Assembly: GCA_020634615.1 (NCBI GenBank)
Contig: JACKBI010000001.1
Coordinates: forward strand, 434,001 to 498,000
Reading direction: 5' to 3'
DNA: 64,000 bases
Origin: Anaerolineales bacterium
GTDB lineage: Bacteria; Chloroflexota; Anaerolineae; JAAEKA01
Positions 1-8,659 of this stretch are shown here, piece by piece. The notes below the pieces were generated by a model that was given only the letters and a program-made list of their open reading frames with translations, was not told where the DNA came from and ran no database searches. Each line of letters opens with the position of its first letter. Within the stretch, counting starts at the first letter, position 1. A program made the position numbers and the translations under genes.

Positions 1-1766
1 TCCGCGGCATCGACGGGACGGCCCGCCAGCTTGCCGGCGGCGAACTCACGGATCATCGGGTGCATGTCATAGCGGCCGGCGCCGTCGGCGCGCAGCAGCG
101 AACGATCGACCAAGGTCTGCAACGTGACCATGCCGGCGCCCGCCACGGCTTGCGCTGCCGCACGGTTGAAGCCACCGCAGCAGACAGACAGCTGGGCCAG
201 GGCAGACTGACACGATTCGTCGAGCAACACCCACGAATGTTCGAACACCGCCGCCATGCTGCGGTGGCGCGCCGGCACGTCATAGGCTGTGCTGGCCAGC
301 AGCGCGATGTCACCCGCAAGCTCTGTCGCGATCTCAGCCGGCGTCATCGTCCTCGTCCAGGCGGCCGCAAGTTCGATAGCCAGCGGCAGCCCTTCGGTCA
401 TCTGGCAGATACGCGTCACCGGCGCGAGGGTTTCCATAGAGAGATCGAAATCGGGCCGGACGCGACGGCTGCGTTGCGCAAAAAGCTGCACGGCCGGAAA
501 GTCACCCTGAGCAGATCCACCTTGATCGACGGGAAATGGCAGCCCGGCGAGATCAACCAGTCGTTCCGCCGACAGGTTCAGCCGGGCGCGTGAGGTCACC
601 AATAGAGTCACGTCCGGCGCTTGTCGCAGGATGTCTGCCAGCAGGTCAAGCACACGCGGCTCGATCAGGTGCTCGACGTTGTCCAGGACCAGCAGCAGTT
701 CTTTCTGGCGCAGGAAGTTCAGCAACTGCGGTTCAGGCGGTTCGGCGCCCGCGGGAACGAAACCCACTGCGTCTGCCATGGCCCAGGGGACTCCTTCTGC
801 GGTGTCCACACTGGCCAGTTGCACCAGCCGCACACCGTTGAGAAACATGGGCGCGCACTGCGCGGCCGCTTCCAGTGCCAGCCGCGTCTTGCCCGAGCCG
901 CCAGAGCCAAGAATGGTCACCAGACGCGTGTCGGGCGATGCCAGGAAGCGCCGCAGGTTGGCCAGTTCAGTCTCGCGGCCGACAAAACCGGTGGTGGCGG
1001 CCGGCAGGTTGTGGCGCGGCCCGCGCATCGCGGCGCGGATGCGCTCGAAGAGGGCGGTCGTCTCGCCGGATGGCTCGGCATCGAACTCGCGGCGCAGGAT
1101 GTCACGGCACGTCTGATATTGCGCCATGGCAGCGCTGAACTGGCCGCTGCGCGCCAGGGCCAGCATGCGCTGGCGGTGCGCCTCCTCCCGCCACGGATCC
1201 ATAGCCAGCAGGCGTCCCGCGGCATCGACCGCACCGCTGAAGTCTCCGCTGTCCAGCAGAAGCGTCGTCAGTGCATCCCAGCTCTGCAAGGCCAACTCAC
1301 GCAGCCGCACCCGCTGGACCAGCACCCAGTCCTCGAACTCCGGTGCGTCGCGCACGTAGAAACCCTCCAGAAATTCTCCCTCGTAGAGCGTTAACGCCCG
1401 GCGCAGCAATTCCGCGCGTTGGTTCGACGGCTGACCGCCGCTCAATCGTAGCAGGTCGCGAAAGGTCTCGACATCCAGCGAATAGGGGGCTGAGTAGTCG
1501 AACGCGACGCTGTCGCGGGTGATGTTGACGTGTGGTCCGGCCAGCTTGCGCAGGTTGGTCAGCGCCTGGCGCAGGTTGTTGGCCGCAGACGCGTCTGGCA
1601 TCTCGCCCCAAAGCAAACCAGCCAGCGCCTCGCGCTGATGCGGCCGGCCGGTGACTGCCAGATACGCCAGCAGGGCAGGCACTTTGCTGGAGATGAAACC
1701 GGCCACCGGCGCGCCGGCGCGGTTGACTTGCAGGCCGCCTAACAGATGAATTTCCAGATTCGACAC
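1..1766 (-). CDS. AfsR-like BTAD/NB-ARC transcriptional regulator (C-terminus outside window)
   Basis: The minus strand reads without a stop from a GTG at 1766 to the window edge, about 588 residues. Residues 1-95 form an OmpR-like winged helix (…SSKVPALLAYLAV…). Residues about 95-245 form a bacterial transcriptional activation domain (…GEFLEGFYVRDAPEFEDW…). An ATPase module follows: FVGRE near 270, Walker A GSGGSGKT near 287, Walker B LLLVLDNVEHL near 360 and the GLPLAIELAAA motif. This is the architecture of AfsR/SARP one-component regulators, which bind direct repeats near the -35 and often end in TPR repeats, here cut off. The GTG start is preceded by GGAG at a reasonable distance. There is no in-frame ATG at the N-terminus. 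Confidence 0.9.
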   Translation of the reverse strand, partial: MSNLEIHLLGGLQVNRAGAPVAGFISSKVPALLAYLAVTGRPHQREALAGLLWGEMPDASAANNLRQALTNLRKLAGPHVNITRDSVAFDYSAPYSLDVETFRDLLRLSGGQPSNQRAELLRRALTLYEGEFLEGFYVRDAPEFEDWVLVQRVRLRELALQSWDALTTLLLDSGDFSGAVDAAGRLLAMDPWREEAHRQRMLALARSGQFSAAMAQYQTCRDILRREFDAEPSGETTALFERIRAAMRGPRHNLPAATTGFVGRETELANLRRFLASPDTRLVTILGSGGSGKTRLALEAAAQCAPMFLNGVRLVQLASVDTAEGVPWAMADAVGFVPAGAEPPEPQLLNFLRQKELLLVLDNVEHLIEPRVLDLLADILRQAPDVTLLVTSRARLNLSAERLVDLAGLPFPVDQGGSAQGDFPAVQLFAQRSRRVRPDFDLSMETLAPVTRICQMTEGLPLAIELAAAWTRTMTPAEIATELAGDIALLASTAYDVPARHRSMAAVFEHSWVLLDESCQSALAQLSVCCGGFNRAAAQAVAGAGMVTLQTLVDRSLLRADGAGRYDMHPMIREFAAGKLAGRPVDAA

Positions 1767-1842
1767 GGTTGTCGGCTCCGATAAATGATTTCTAAACGAT
1801 GACAGTGTAGAGTCGGCGTGAGTATAACACAGGCGCGATGAG

Positions 1843-2079
1843 ATGCAAGCACAAATGTCTTCCACCAGCGATCAGCCGTCACGGCGTTACCACTTTTTCA
1901 TACTGGGCTTGTCGAGACAGCCCGGCAACCGGCCGGGCGAACCGGAGTCCTGGCGCATCAGCCTGGAGAACTCGCAGACCGCTGAGCGCAAAGGCTTCAC
2001 CGACCTGGCTGAGTTGTATGGATTTCTCAGCGCCTGGCTGGAAGGCAGCGGTCAGGTGACCGCCCGCCATGACGACTGA
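1843..2079 (+). CDS. small conserved-type hypothetical protein beside the AfsR-like regulator
   Basis: A 78-residue ORF, divergent from the regulator gene. Its core (FFILGLSRQPG…SWRISLENSQT…GFTDLAELYGFLSAWL) reads like the compact proteins often found next to BTAD regulators in Chloroflexota, where a 'SWRxSLExxxTxExxGFxxLxxLxxFL' pattern recurs; that parallel is from memory and was not searched. No signal peptide or membrane segment is visible. ATG 1855 is an in-frame alternative start and neither start has a strong Shine-Dalgarno. An overlapping ORF from 1838 in another frame has an unnatural composition and is treated as a shadow. Function unknown. Confidence 0.55.
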   Translation: MQAQMSSTSDQPSRRYHFFILGLSRQPGNRPGEPESWRISLENSQTAERKGFTDLAELYGFLSAWLEGSGQVTARHDD

Positions 2080-2131
2080 CGAGACTTTGGAAGCTGTGCA
2101 GCAACCGTAACGGACAGGAGAGAACAATCCC

Positions 2132-5100
2132 ATGAACCACAACTTTGACCGAAACCATACGTACCGCTTTTTCACGCCGCTGCTGCGGCTTTTACTTTGC
2201 GCCGCCCTGCTCGGCAGCCTGGCGACAGCTCTGACCGGCCGGGTGTCGGCCGGTCCGGATGTGCCGAACGTTGTCACGATCGTCGAACCCGGCTGGGTGA
2301 TGAGCAGCGCCACGGCCGCAGCGGATCCGGTGGGCGCACACTATAACCCCATCGATGGTCTGCTGTACTACGGACGCCGGCCAGCTAGCGGCGGCGGGGG
2401 CAATCTGAACCGCATCAACGCCGACGGATCGATCACGGTGATCACGACGGCCGATCGGCCATCCACTGTGTTTGTGGACCCGACCGACGGCGATATCTTT
2501 GTCTCCGAAGACTATGGCGGTGGTGTCTACCGCACCGCGTTCGGCGCGACGACGCGCACAACCTGGCTCAGCGGCCTGGGCAGCGGCGACGACGATCCGG
2601 TCGGCATGGCAGTTGCGCCAGCCGGCTACTCAGGACCGATTCTCAGCGCCGGCCAGGCGTTGCTGGTTGACCGCGGCGCCAACAGCGGCGGGGACTACAT
2701 CTGGCGCTGGTCGCCAGATACAGCCGAAGGCGAGGTGTTGATCTACACCGACGCCCAGAGCGTTGGACCCTTGGGCGATCCGGTGGACGTAGCCATTGGG
2801 CCCTCGGCGATCTACATCGTCGACCCTCTGGGCGCGGCCAATGATGGCACGATCTTCCGCCTGGACGAAGGGCCAACCCTCACGCCTGTCGCCACGCAAA
2901 CGCCGATTGCCGAGCCGCGCGGCATCACCATCGACCCAATCACGGGCGACCTGTGGGTGGTCGACGCGACGCCTCCTCGCCTGCTGCGGGTCAACCCGAC
3001 CAGCGGCGCGGTCAGCGAGATGGTCACCGGTTTCACCGGCTTGCTGTGGGCGGGAGTGGATACAACTCCTGACGGCAACCATATCTTCGTCACCGACTGG
3101 GTGGGCGATATGATCTACACGTTCAGCCGCGTGCCGGAAAACCAGTTCCACTTCGACAAGAACGCGCTGGCGCCACACTGGGAGGTGACAACCGACCCGC
3201 AGACCGGCGCGCTGGCTAACAGCGTCAGCCAACGCTACTTCCTGTCGTACTACTATGGCAGCCCGGATGCCAACGCTACGCCGCTGGACATGACAGTCAG
3301 CGACCATTTGCCGGCTGGCATGACCTTTGCCAGCGAGACGCACACACCGGCGATGACCTTCGGCCAGACGGGCCAGGCGTTGAGCTGGCAGCCGCAGGGA
3401 CAGGTTGCCCGCGGCGAGTCGGGCCTGATCAGCCTGTCAGCCAGCTACGACAATCCGCAGCCCGGCGATGTGTACACTAACACGGCCACGCTGCACGCCG
3501 GCGCCTACGATCTGGAGGCAGAGGCAGTGACACAGATCCCGGCCTTCGCGCCGCTGCTGGTGACGCCGGACAGCGGGGAACTTTGCCCCGGCGATGTCAG
3601 TGTGAGCGGTGTCGCCCAGCCGCTGATGTCGGTGCTGCTCAAGATCGACGGCGCCGAGGTGATGCAGACTCAGGCCAACGCGGCAGGAGAGTGGGCCATG
3701 ACCTACAGCTATGGCGGCGGCGCGACCGAGGTGTTGACGGTGCAAGCCTGCACGGCCGGCGGCCTGTGTGGTGAAGACAGCCAGGCCAGAACCCTTCGCC
3801 CGCCGCTGAGTTTCTGGTGCCCGCAGCGCTCGCAGTGGGAAGGCACGCCCACGGTGGGTCCAAAGGCAGGCCAGCACCTGGTGTTCGGTTTCCGCGACAA
3901 CAGCGGCGAGTACTCCAGCCAGAACTGGCGCATTCCGGGCGTCTACGGTTTCTGGAACACGACTCTGCACTTGCATGGCTGCAATTGCCCGCCGGAGTCA
4001 GGCACGACCGGCCAGCCCAGCAGCATCTGGGTAATCGCCGACGGCGTGCGCTACGATCCGACCGGCGTGCATCCCGACTACACCTTTGCCATCACCGGCG
4101 GCGCACACAACGTGGAGTTCTGGGCGGACTGTGGCGGCAACTACGTGTCGTCCAGCGGGCGCATCCTGATCGACCCCGACGGCTACGTGTTCGACGTAAC
4201 CCAGGGCTTCGATCCGCTCGATCCGACGGCGAATGCCATTCCGGGTGTTACCGTGACACTTTACGAGTACCTGCCGGAATGGGGCGGCTGGACGCCGTGG
4301 CCGGCTGCGCTGTACAACAACCAGCTCAACCCGCAGGTGACGGGCAGCGACGGCTACTTCGCCTTCTTCACGCCGCCCGGCCAATATTACCTGCAAGTCG
4401 ATGGCAAACCGGGCTACCAGCCTTGGCGCAGCCCGGTGATCACCGTGGTCAACGAGATCGTTCACGTCAACGTGCCCTACACGCCGTGGACTGAGCCGCC
4501 GGCCATCGAGTCGCTGACGGAAATCCTGCTGACTGCCAGCGGGCCGCAGCCGGCCAGTGTTACCGTACCCTTCGGCACGACGGTGCAATGGCGGGCCGAG
4601 GTCGCAGGTCTCGCGCCGGACATGCTGGCGCAGCAAGCCGACAATCCGGCGCTGCAACCGCTGAGCGTCCTCAATCCGATCAGCAACACACTGGGCTGGG
4701 ACGGCGGCATGTTGCAGCCGGGCCAGGTCTACCAGCGACAACTGACCGAACCAGGAACTTATCTTTACTCCGACGGTCTGGGCAACCAGGCGCAGGTCTG
4801 TGTCGATGCCTGTGCGCCGCTGGCGATCGGGCTGGCGTCCTTCGACGCAACTGCCCAGCCGGGTGCGATCCAGATCAATTGGGAGACGGTTAGCGAGATC
4901 GACAATGCCGGATTCAACCTTTACCGTGCGGCCAACGATGACTTCGAGAGCGCCGGGCTGGTGACCTACATGCCATCGCAGGCGCCGGGCAGCGCACAGG
5001 GTTTCGCCTACAGCTACGACGATACGACCGGGCAGCCAGGAGAGACGTTCTGGTACTGGTTGGAGGACGTGGAACTGAACGGCGCCGCAACGCTGCACGG

Positions 5101-5281
5101 TCCGGTCAGCGCAACGATGCAGACGCCAACCGCGGTGACGCTGGCTACCTTTGGCGCGGCAAGCGGTGGGCTATCAACCGCAGCGCTGGCCTGGATCGTT
5201 CTGCTGGCGTTACTGGTTGCCTCCAGGCTGCTCATGAGTTGGCGACGCAGCCGCCAGCCGGCAGATCGCGAGGTCGATTAA
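2132..5281 (+). CDS. large exported, membrane-anchored multidomain surface protein (NHL-like propeller, DUF11-like and Fn3-like domains)
   Basis: 1,049 residues behind GGAG at a good distance. The N-terminus is a signal peptide (LLRLLLCAALLGSLATALT, about 18-36). Residues about 45-330 are repeated 'GITIDPITGDLWVVD…' blades typical of NHL/SMP-30-like propellers. About 340-470 resembles a DUF11 repeat (FDKNALAPHWEV…VSDHLPAGMTF). About 690-790 is a carboxypeptidase-regulatory or SdrD-B-like fold (GVTVTLYEY…GSDGYFAFFTPPGQYYLQV). About 920-1010 is the Fn3-like module (INWETVSEIDNAGFNLYR) often seen at the end of Chloroflexota surface proteins. A C-terminal membrane helix (LAWIVLLALLVASRLL) is followed by an Arg-rich tail. 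A role as a surface or adhesion protein is inferred; the ligand is unknown. Confidence 0.85.
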   Translation: MNHNFDRNHTYRFFTPLLRLLLCAALLGSLATALTGRVSAGPDVPNVVTIVEPGWVMSSATAAADPVGAHYNPIDGLLYYGRRPASGGGGNLNRINADGSITVITTADRPSTVFVDPTDGDIFVSEDYGGGVYRTAFGATTRTTWLSGLGSGDDDPVGMAVAPAGYSGPILSAGQALLVDRGANSGGDYIWRWSPDTAEGEVLIYTDAQSVGPLGDPVDVAIGPSAIYIVDPLGAANDGTIFRLDEGPTLTPVATQTPIAEPRGITIDPITGDLWVVDATPPRLLRVNPTSGAVSEMVTGFTGLLWAGVDTTPDGNHIFVTDWVGDMIYTFSRVPENQFHFDKNALAPHWEVTTDPQTGALANSVSQRYFLSYYYGSPDANATPLDMTVSDHLPAGMTFASETHTPAMTFGQTGQALSWQPQGQVARGESGLISLSASYDNPQPGDVYTNTATLHAGAYDLEAEAVTQIPAFAPLLVTPDSGELCPGDVSVSGVAQPLMSVLLKIDGAEVMQTQANAAGEWAMTYSYGGGATEVLTVQACTAGGLCGEDSQARTLRPPLSFWCPQRSQWEGTPTVGPKAGQHLVFGFRDNSGEYSSQNWRIPGVYGFWNTTLHLHGCNCPPESGTTGQPSSIWVIADGVRYDPTGVHPDYTFAITGGAHNVEFWADCGGNYVSSSGRILIDPDGYVFDVTQGFDPLDPTANAIPGVTVTLYEYLPEWGGWTPWPAALYNNQLNPQVTGSDGYFAFFTPPGQYYLQVDGKPGYQPWRSPVITVVNEIVHVNVPYTPWTEPPAIESLTEILLTASGPQPASVTVPFGTTVQWRAEVAGLAPDMLAQQADNPALQPLSVLNPISNTLGWDGGMLQPGQVYQRQLTEPGTYLYSDGLGNQAQVCVDACAPLAIGLASFDATAQPGAIQINWETVSEIDNAGFNLYRAANDDFESAGLVTYMPSQAPGSAQGFAYSYDDTTGQPGETFWYWLEDVELNGAATLHGPVSATMQTPTAVTLATFGAASGGLSTAALAWIVLLALLVASRLLMSWRRSRQPADREVD

Positions 5282-5303
5282 TGGTCTGCAACGCAATGTG
5301 AGC

Positions 5304-5457
5304 CGTGAAACTCACCGATCCGCGGCGTCAGAAATCGGGTTTTTGTACGGTTATCACACCTTTGTGGACGTGTATGCCGGCCGAAACGTTCGTTGTCGAA
5401 AAATCCGATTTCTGCCGTTCCGGCCGGGCAATCATCCCCGGTGGTTTAAGTTTCACG
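5304..5457. repeat. nested inverted-repeat element in a 329-bp intergenic gap
   Basis: The gap 5282-5610 holds no gene. Outer arms CGTGAAACT (5304-5312) and AGTTTCACG (5449-5457) are perfect complements. Inside them CAGAAATCGGGTTTTT (5329-5344) pairs with GAAAAATCCGATTTCTG (5398-5414) with one mismatch. CCGGCCG strings near 5378 and 5420 add further pairing. The nested symmetry suits a MITE-like or REP-like element, or a structured 3' UTR. No flanking target duplication was recognised. Confidence 0.5.
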
Positions 5458-5610
5458 ATTGCTAGCTCATTCATGCATTAAACCGAGTTGCTTATCGTTG
5501 AACCGTTGTGGCAACGATTTTCGGACAATGCGCAAATTAGGAACTTGGCACGAAGGCGCAGGGATGAAACCTGCTGCCATAAATCTATCTGTCGGTAGGA
5601 GGAAGTTTGT

Positions 5611-6594
5611 ATGATCGCCAATTTGCTCGTGTTGCTTCTGTTCGTTGGTCTCATCGTCCTGTTTGGATGGCTCTGTTATCGCAGCATCCGATCCGGCAAG
5701 ATGTGGGTCAAGATCGTCGGGGGGATCGGTTTTGCCCTGCTGACGCTGGTATTCGTTGGGATTGCATTCATGGGCGGGAAAGGTGTGGCTGCGGTGTACT
5801 TCCCGGGCGCACCTGACGCACCGGATCTGACGGTGGCCGCCACGCCGGAGCAAGTCGCGCGCGGCCAATATCTGGTCAACCTGTCGTGCATCGGCTGCCA
5901 CAGCGCGGTCGGGCCGGACGGTGCGCCCTCGATGCAACATCCGTTGAGCGGCGGCACCAATATGTCGGCATCCGAAGGCTTCGGGTTCATCGGCGCCATG
6001 GTTGCGGAGAACCTGACACCGGGTGGCAAGCTGGCAGGCTACAGCGACGGCGAGATTTTCCGCGCCATTCGCAACGCGGTCAACCAGGACGGCCATAACC
6101 TGGGATTCATGTCGTTCCTGCCCTACGGCCAACTGAGTGACGCCGACACCGAGGCGATCATCGCCTATCTTCGTTCCCTGCCGCCGGCCGAGTCAAGCAC
6201 CCAGACCGGAGACAAGTTTAACTTCATCGGCGCAGTCATGACAGGCGCGGGCATGTTCGGTCCTGCGCCGGACCGCGGAACGGGCGTGATCACCGGGCCG
6301 CCAGAAGGCGCGACAGCCGAGTACGGCAAATACGTGGCCACCTACGGCGACTGCCGCGGCTGTCACGGGCCGGACATGACCGGTGCGCCGGCCTCCGCCG
6401 TTGGCCCGGCCGTTCCCAACCCGCGGCCGCTGGTCAGCACGATGGACCAAGCGCAGTTCATGGAGATGCTGCGCACCGGCGTGCGGCCTGGCAACCGGCC
6501 CTTCCCAGACACCATGCCGTGGCAAAATGCCGCCAATATGACCGACACCGATCTGGCTGCGCTGTACGCATATCTGACCGCGCCGGTGCAGTGA
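5611..6594 (+). CDS. membrane-anchored diheme cytochrome c
   Basis: 327 residues. Two N-terminal membrane helices (about 4-22 and 35-56) precede two cytochrome c domains with haem-binding CIGCH (93-97) and CRGCH (248-252). Candidate Met ligands follow each site (NLGFMSFLPYG, DTMPWQNAANMTD). The layout is that of small diheme electron carriers that deliver electrons to a terminal oxidase or accept them from a dehydrogenase on the outer face of the membrane. An AGGAGG-type ribosome site near 5598 supports the start. A long minus-strand ORF over the same span is a shadow. No oxidase gene lies beside it, so the redox partner cannot be named. Confidence 0.88.
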   Translation: MIANLLVLLLFVGLIVLFGWLCYRSIRSGKMWVKIVGGIGFALLTLVFVGIAFMGGKGVAAVYFPGAPDAPDLTVAATPEQVARGQYLVNLSCIGCHSAVGPDGAPSMQHPLSGGTNMSASEGFGFIGAMVAENLTPGGKLAGYSDGEIFRAIRNAVNQDGHNLGFMSFLPYGQLSDADTEAIIAYLRSLPPAESSTQTGDKFNFIGAVMTGAGMFGPAPDRGTGVITGPPEGATAEYGKYVATYGDCRGCHGPDMTGAPASAVGPAVPNPRPLVSTMDQAQFMEMLRTGVRPGNRPFPDTMPWQNAANMTDTDLAALYAYLTAPVQ

Positions 6595-6600
6595 AAGGAT

Positions 6601-6665
6601 AAGGACTGGCAGTCCTTTACGGAGCACCCCGTAGCGGTGCAGAGTGGGCTAGGACTGCCAGTCCT
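6601..6665. repeat. two near-identical palindromes after the cytochrome gene
   Basis: AAGGACTGGCAGTCCTT (6601-6617) and AGGACTGCCAGTCCT (6651-6665) are each self-complementary. Both are followed by ACGGAG, giving two copies of an AGGACTGSCAGTCCT-N-ACGGAG unit. The tail of the second copy (ACGGAGG, 6667-6673) is the ribosome-binding site of the next gene. It looks like a dispersed palindromic repeat captured between two genes; it may also act as a weak attenuator. Confidence 0.6.
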
Positions 6666-6678
6666 GACGGAGGAACCG

Positions 6679-7290
6679 ATGACCTCTCGAACGGCCGGCA
6701 TTGCGCTGTTGGCGGTGTGCATCTTGTTCATGATCGGTGCGTCGGTGGCGGCCTACTTTCGCCGCTTTCCCATCCCCACCGATCCGCTGGAACAGTTGAC
6801 GTTGATCGCCAACGACCGGGCCGGTTGGACGGCGCAGGCAGTTATCTTCCCTGTGTGCTTCCTGGCGTTTACGATCATCTTCGGATGGATGGCGGCGCAG
6901 CTGCCGGCTGGATCAGCGCGCTGGCTGGCCATCGCTGCTGCGCTGGCGGCGGGCGCCGCGCTGCTGTTATGGCTGCCCATCAGCGCCGACCGGCTGCGGC
7001 TGGCCGCGCGCGCCGCTGAGATGATCGCTGCTTATGACCCGACTGCGCCATCGGAGGTGTTCAGGGACACGGGCACCTTTTGGCCATACACGTTCTGCGC
7101 TCTGGCAAGCGTCGCGCTGCTGGGTGCAGCGCTGGCGCTGGCCGGCGTGTTGCCCGTCTTGGGCTGGATCGTGGCTGCGTTGGCGCTGGTCGGCGCCCTG
7201 ACCGGCGCCTTCGTGATGCACGACTGGCCGCCGTTCCTCAGCTACGTCATCCTGATGGTGTTGTCCATCGGGCTGATCCGAGCGGGCTGA
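6679..7290 (+). CDS. polytopic membrane protein, function unknown
   Basis: 203 residues from ATG 6679, which has GGAGG at 6669-6673; an earlier in-frame start at 6637 lies inside the palindromic repeats and is less likely. Five or six hydrophobic helices are visible (about 5-22, 50-70, 78-100, 130-150, 155-175, 182-198). No catalytic motif was recognised. It lies 84 bases after the diheme cytochrome on the same strand, so co-transcription is possible, but the palindromes between the two could separate them. Not assigned to a family. Confidence 0.7.
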   Translation: MTSRTAGIALLAVCILFMIGASVAAYFRRFPIPTDPLEQLTLIANDRAGWTAQAVIFPVCFLAFTIIFGWMAAQLPAGSARWLAIAAALAAGAALLLWLPISADRLRLAARAAEMIAAYDPTAPSEVFRDTGTFWPYTFCALASVALLGAALALAGVLPVLGWIVAALALVGALTGAFVMHDWPPFLSYVILMVLSIGLIRAG

Positions 7291-7356
7291 TGTGGGCTGT
7301 TTGCTCAATTTGCAACGCGCGGCGATTTTCGTAACGATTCCGAGACAATTCGGGAG

Positions 7357-7362
7357 TATAAT
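7357..7362 (+). promoter_or_regulatory. TATAAT -10 element, very short leader
   Basis: A perfect TATAAT sits 15 bases before ATG 7378; the region 17 bases upstream (ACGATT) is a poor -35. A start site about 7 bases downstream would leave a leader of roughly 9 nt. No Shine-Dalgarno is visible before 7378, so the transcript may be nearly leaderless. Confidence 0.45.
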
Positions 7363-7377
7363 GAACGCCGACAACTC

Positions 7378-8652
7378 ATGACATCTTCCACGGTTTCGAA
7401 CGCTCATTCCGAGACCCATCTGCGCGGCTGGAAGCTGGCCGCAGCGCGCACCGGCTGGCTGGTATTCTTCGCGGCCGCGGTTGTGACGCTGCTGGTGGCG
7501 CTGCCGCAGCGGTGGTCCGAGTTGACGGAACAATTCTCCGCGGTGCGGGCTGATCCAGCGGTGTTGGGTGAATCGGGGACAGCGCTGGTGGCGTTTGCAG
7601 TTGCCTCCGAGTTGATCTTCATCGGGGTGTATCTGGGCGTTGGGCTGTTGATCTTCTTGCGCCGCTCCGATGACCCCATGGCGCTTTTCACGTCTCTGAT
7701 GCTGGTCGCTTTCGGCATCGGCAATCAGACGATCACGCCCACAATCGGCGCGCTGCGCCCGCAGCCGGGCGGCACGTTCATCTTCGCCACCTTTGGCTTC
7801 GCTGCCTGGGCAACATTCAGCACCTTCTGGTTTCTCTTTCCAAGTGGCCACTTCGTGCCGAGGTGGACACGCCTGGCTGCGCTGGTCTGGCTGCTGCTCT
7901 GCATTCCCTGGAATTACGGCGTCGGCACCCGCTTTGACATCATGAACTGGCCGGAGGCGATCTTCTATCCGCTGATCCTGGTGATGTGGGCGACGTGGCC
8001 GGTCAGCCAGGTGATCCGTTACCGCCGCGTCTCGACAGGCATCGAACGCCAGCAGACCAAATGGGTGGTCTATGCACTGGCCATGGTCGCGGTGGGCCTG
8101 GCCGCCTTCTACGCAGTCGGAACCGCTGTCGATTCCAACCTGCCGCTGTACATGATGGCCGGCAGCGGGCCGGCGACCGCATGGTCGATGGTTGTATACT
8201 TCGGCTGGCAGACAGCGATGCGTCTCCTGTTCCTGTTGGTGCCGGTGGCCTTTGCCCTCTCCATTCTGCGCTACGGGCTGTACGACATCGATCTGGTGAT
8301 CCGGCGCACGCTGCAGTATGGCGTGTTGACGCTGCTGCTGGCGCTGGTCTTCTTCGGCGCGGTGACGCTGCTGACCAGTCTGCTGGCTGCCGTGACCGGG
8401 CAGCAATCGGCGCTGGCGCTGGTGATCGCGACGCTGTTGATCGCAGCGCTCTTCAATCCGCTGCGGCGGCGGATTCAGAACGGTATCGACCGCCGTTTTT
8501 TCCGCCGCAAATACGACGCGCAACAGGTGCTGGCTCGGTTCGCGATGACAGCCCGCAACGAAACCGACCTCGACGCGCTGACATCAGAACTGGTGCGGGT
8601 GGTGCAAGAGACTATGGAACCGGCAACGGTCAGCATCTGGTTGCGAAAATAG
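7378..8652 (+). CDS. multi-TM sensor-like membrane protein without kinase domain, paralogue 1
   Basis: 424 residues. Seven or more hydrophobic segments are followed near residue 285 by the signature SILRYGLYDIDLVIRRTLQYG and near 370 by NGIDRRFFRRKYDAQQVLARF. This organisation matches the N-terminal input half of ComP-like or 7TM sensor histidine kinases, where the 'RFFRRKYDA' segment leads into a signalling helix and GAF/kinase domains. Here the protein stops soon after (ETMEPATVSIWLRK) without HisKA or HATPase, so any signalling would need a partner. The next gene, 7 bases downstream, is a clear paralogue. The ligand is unknown. Confidence 0.72.
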   Translation: MTSSTVSNAHSETHLRGWKLAAARTGWLVFFAAAVVTLLVALPQRWSELTEQFSAVRADPAVLGESGTALVAFAVASELIFIGVYLGVGLLIFLRRSDDPMALFTSLMLVAFGIGNQTITPTIGALRPQPGGTFIFATFGFAAWATFSTFWFLFPSGHFVPRWTRLAALVWLLLCIPWNYGVGTRFDIMNWPEAIFYPLILVMWATWPVSQVIRYRRVSTGIERQQTKWVVYALAMVAVGLAAFYAVGTAVDSNLPLYMMAGSGPATAWSMVVYFGWQTAMRLLFLLVPVAFALSILRYGLYDIDLVIRRTLQYGVLTLLLALVFFGAVTLLTSLLAAVTGQQSALALVIATLLIAALFNPLRRRIQNGIDRRFFRRKYDAQQVLARFAMTARNETDLDALTSELVRVVQETMEPATVSIWLRK

Positions 8653-8659
8653 GTCAAAC

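Noticed and set aside
5467..6132. Minus-strand ORF of 221 codons
   Set aside because: Opposite the diheme cytochrome c; composition is unnatural and the heme motifs fix the coding strand.
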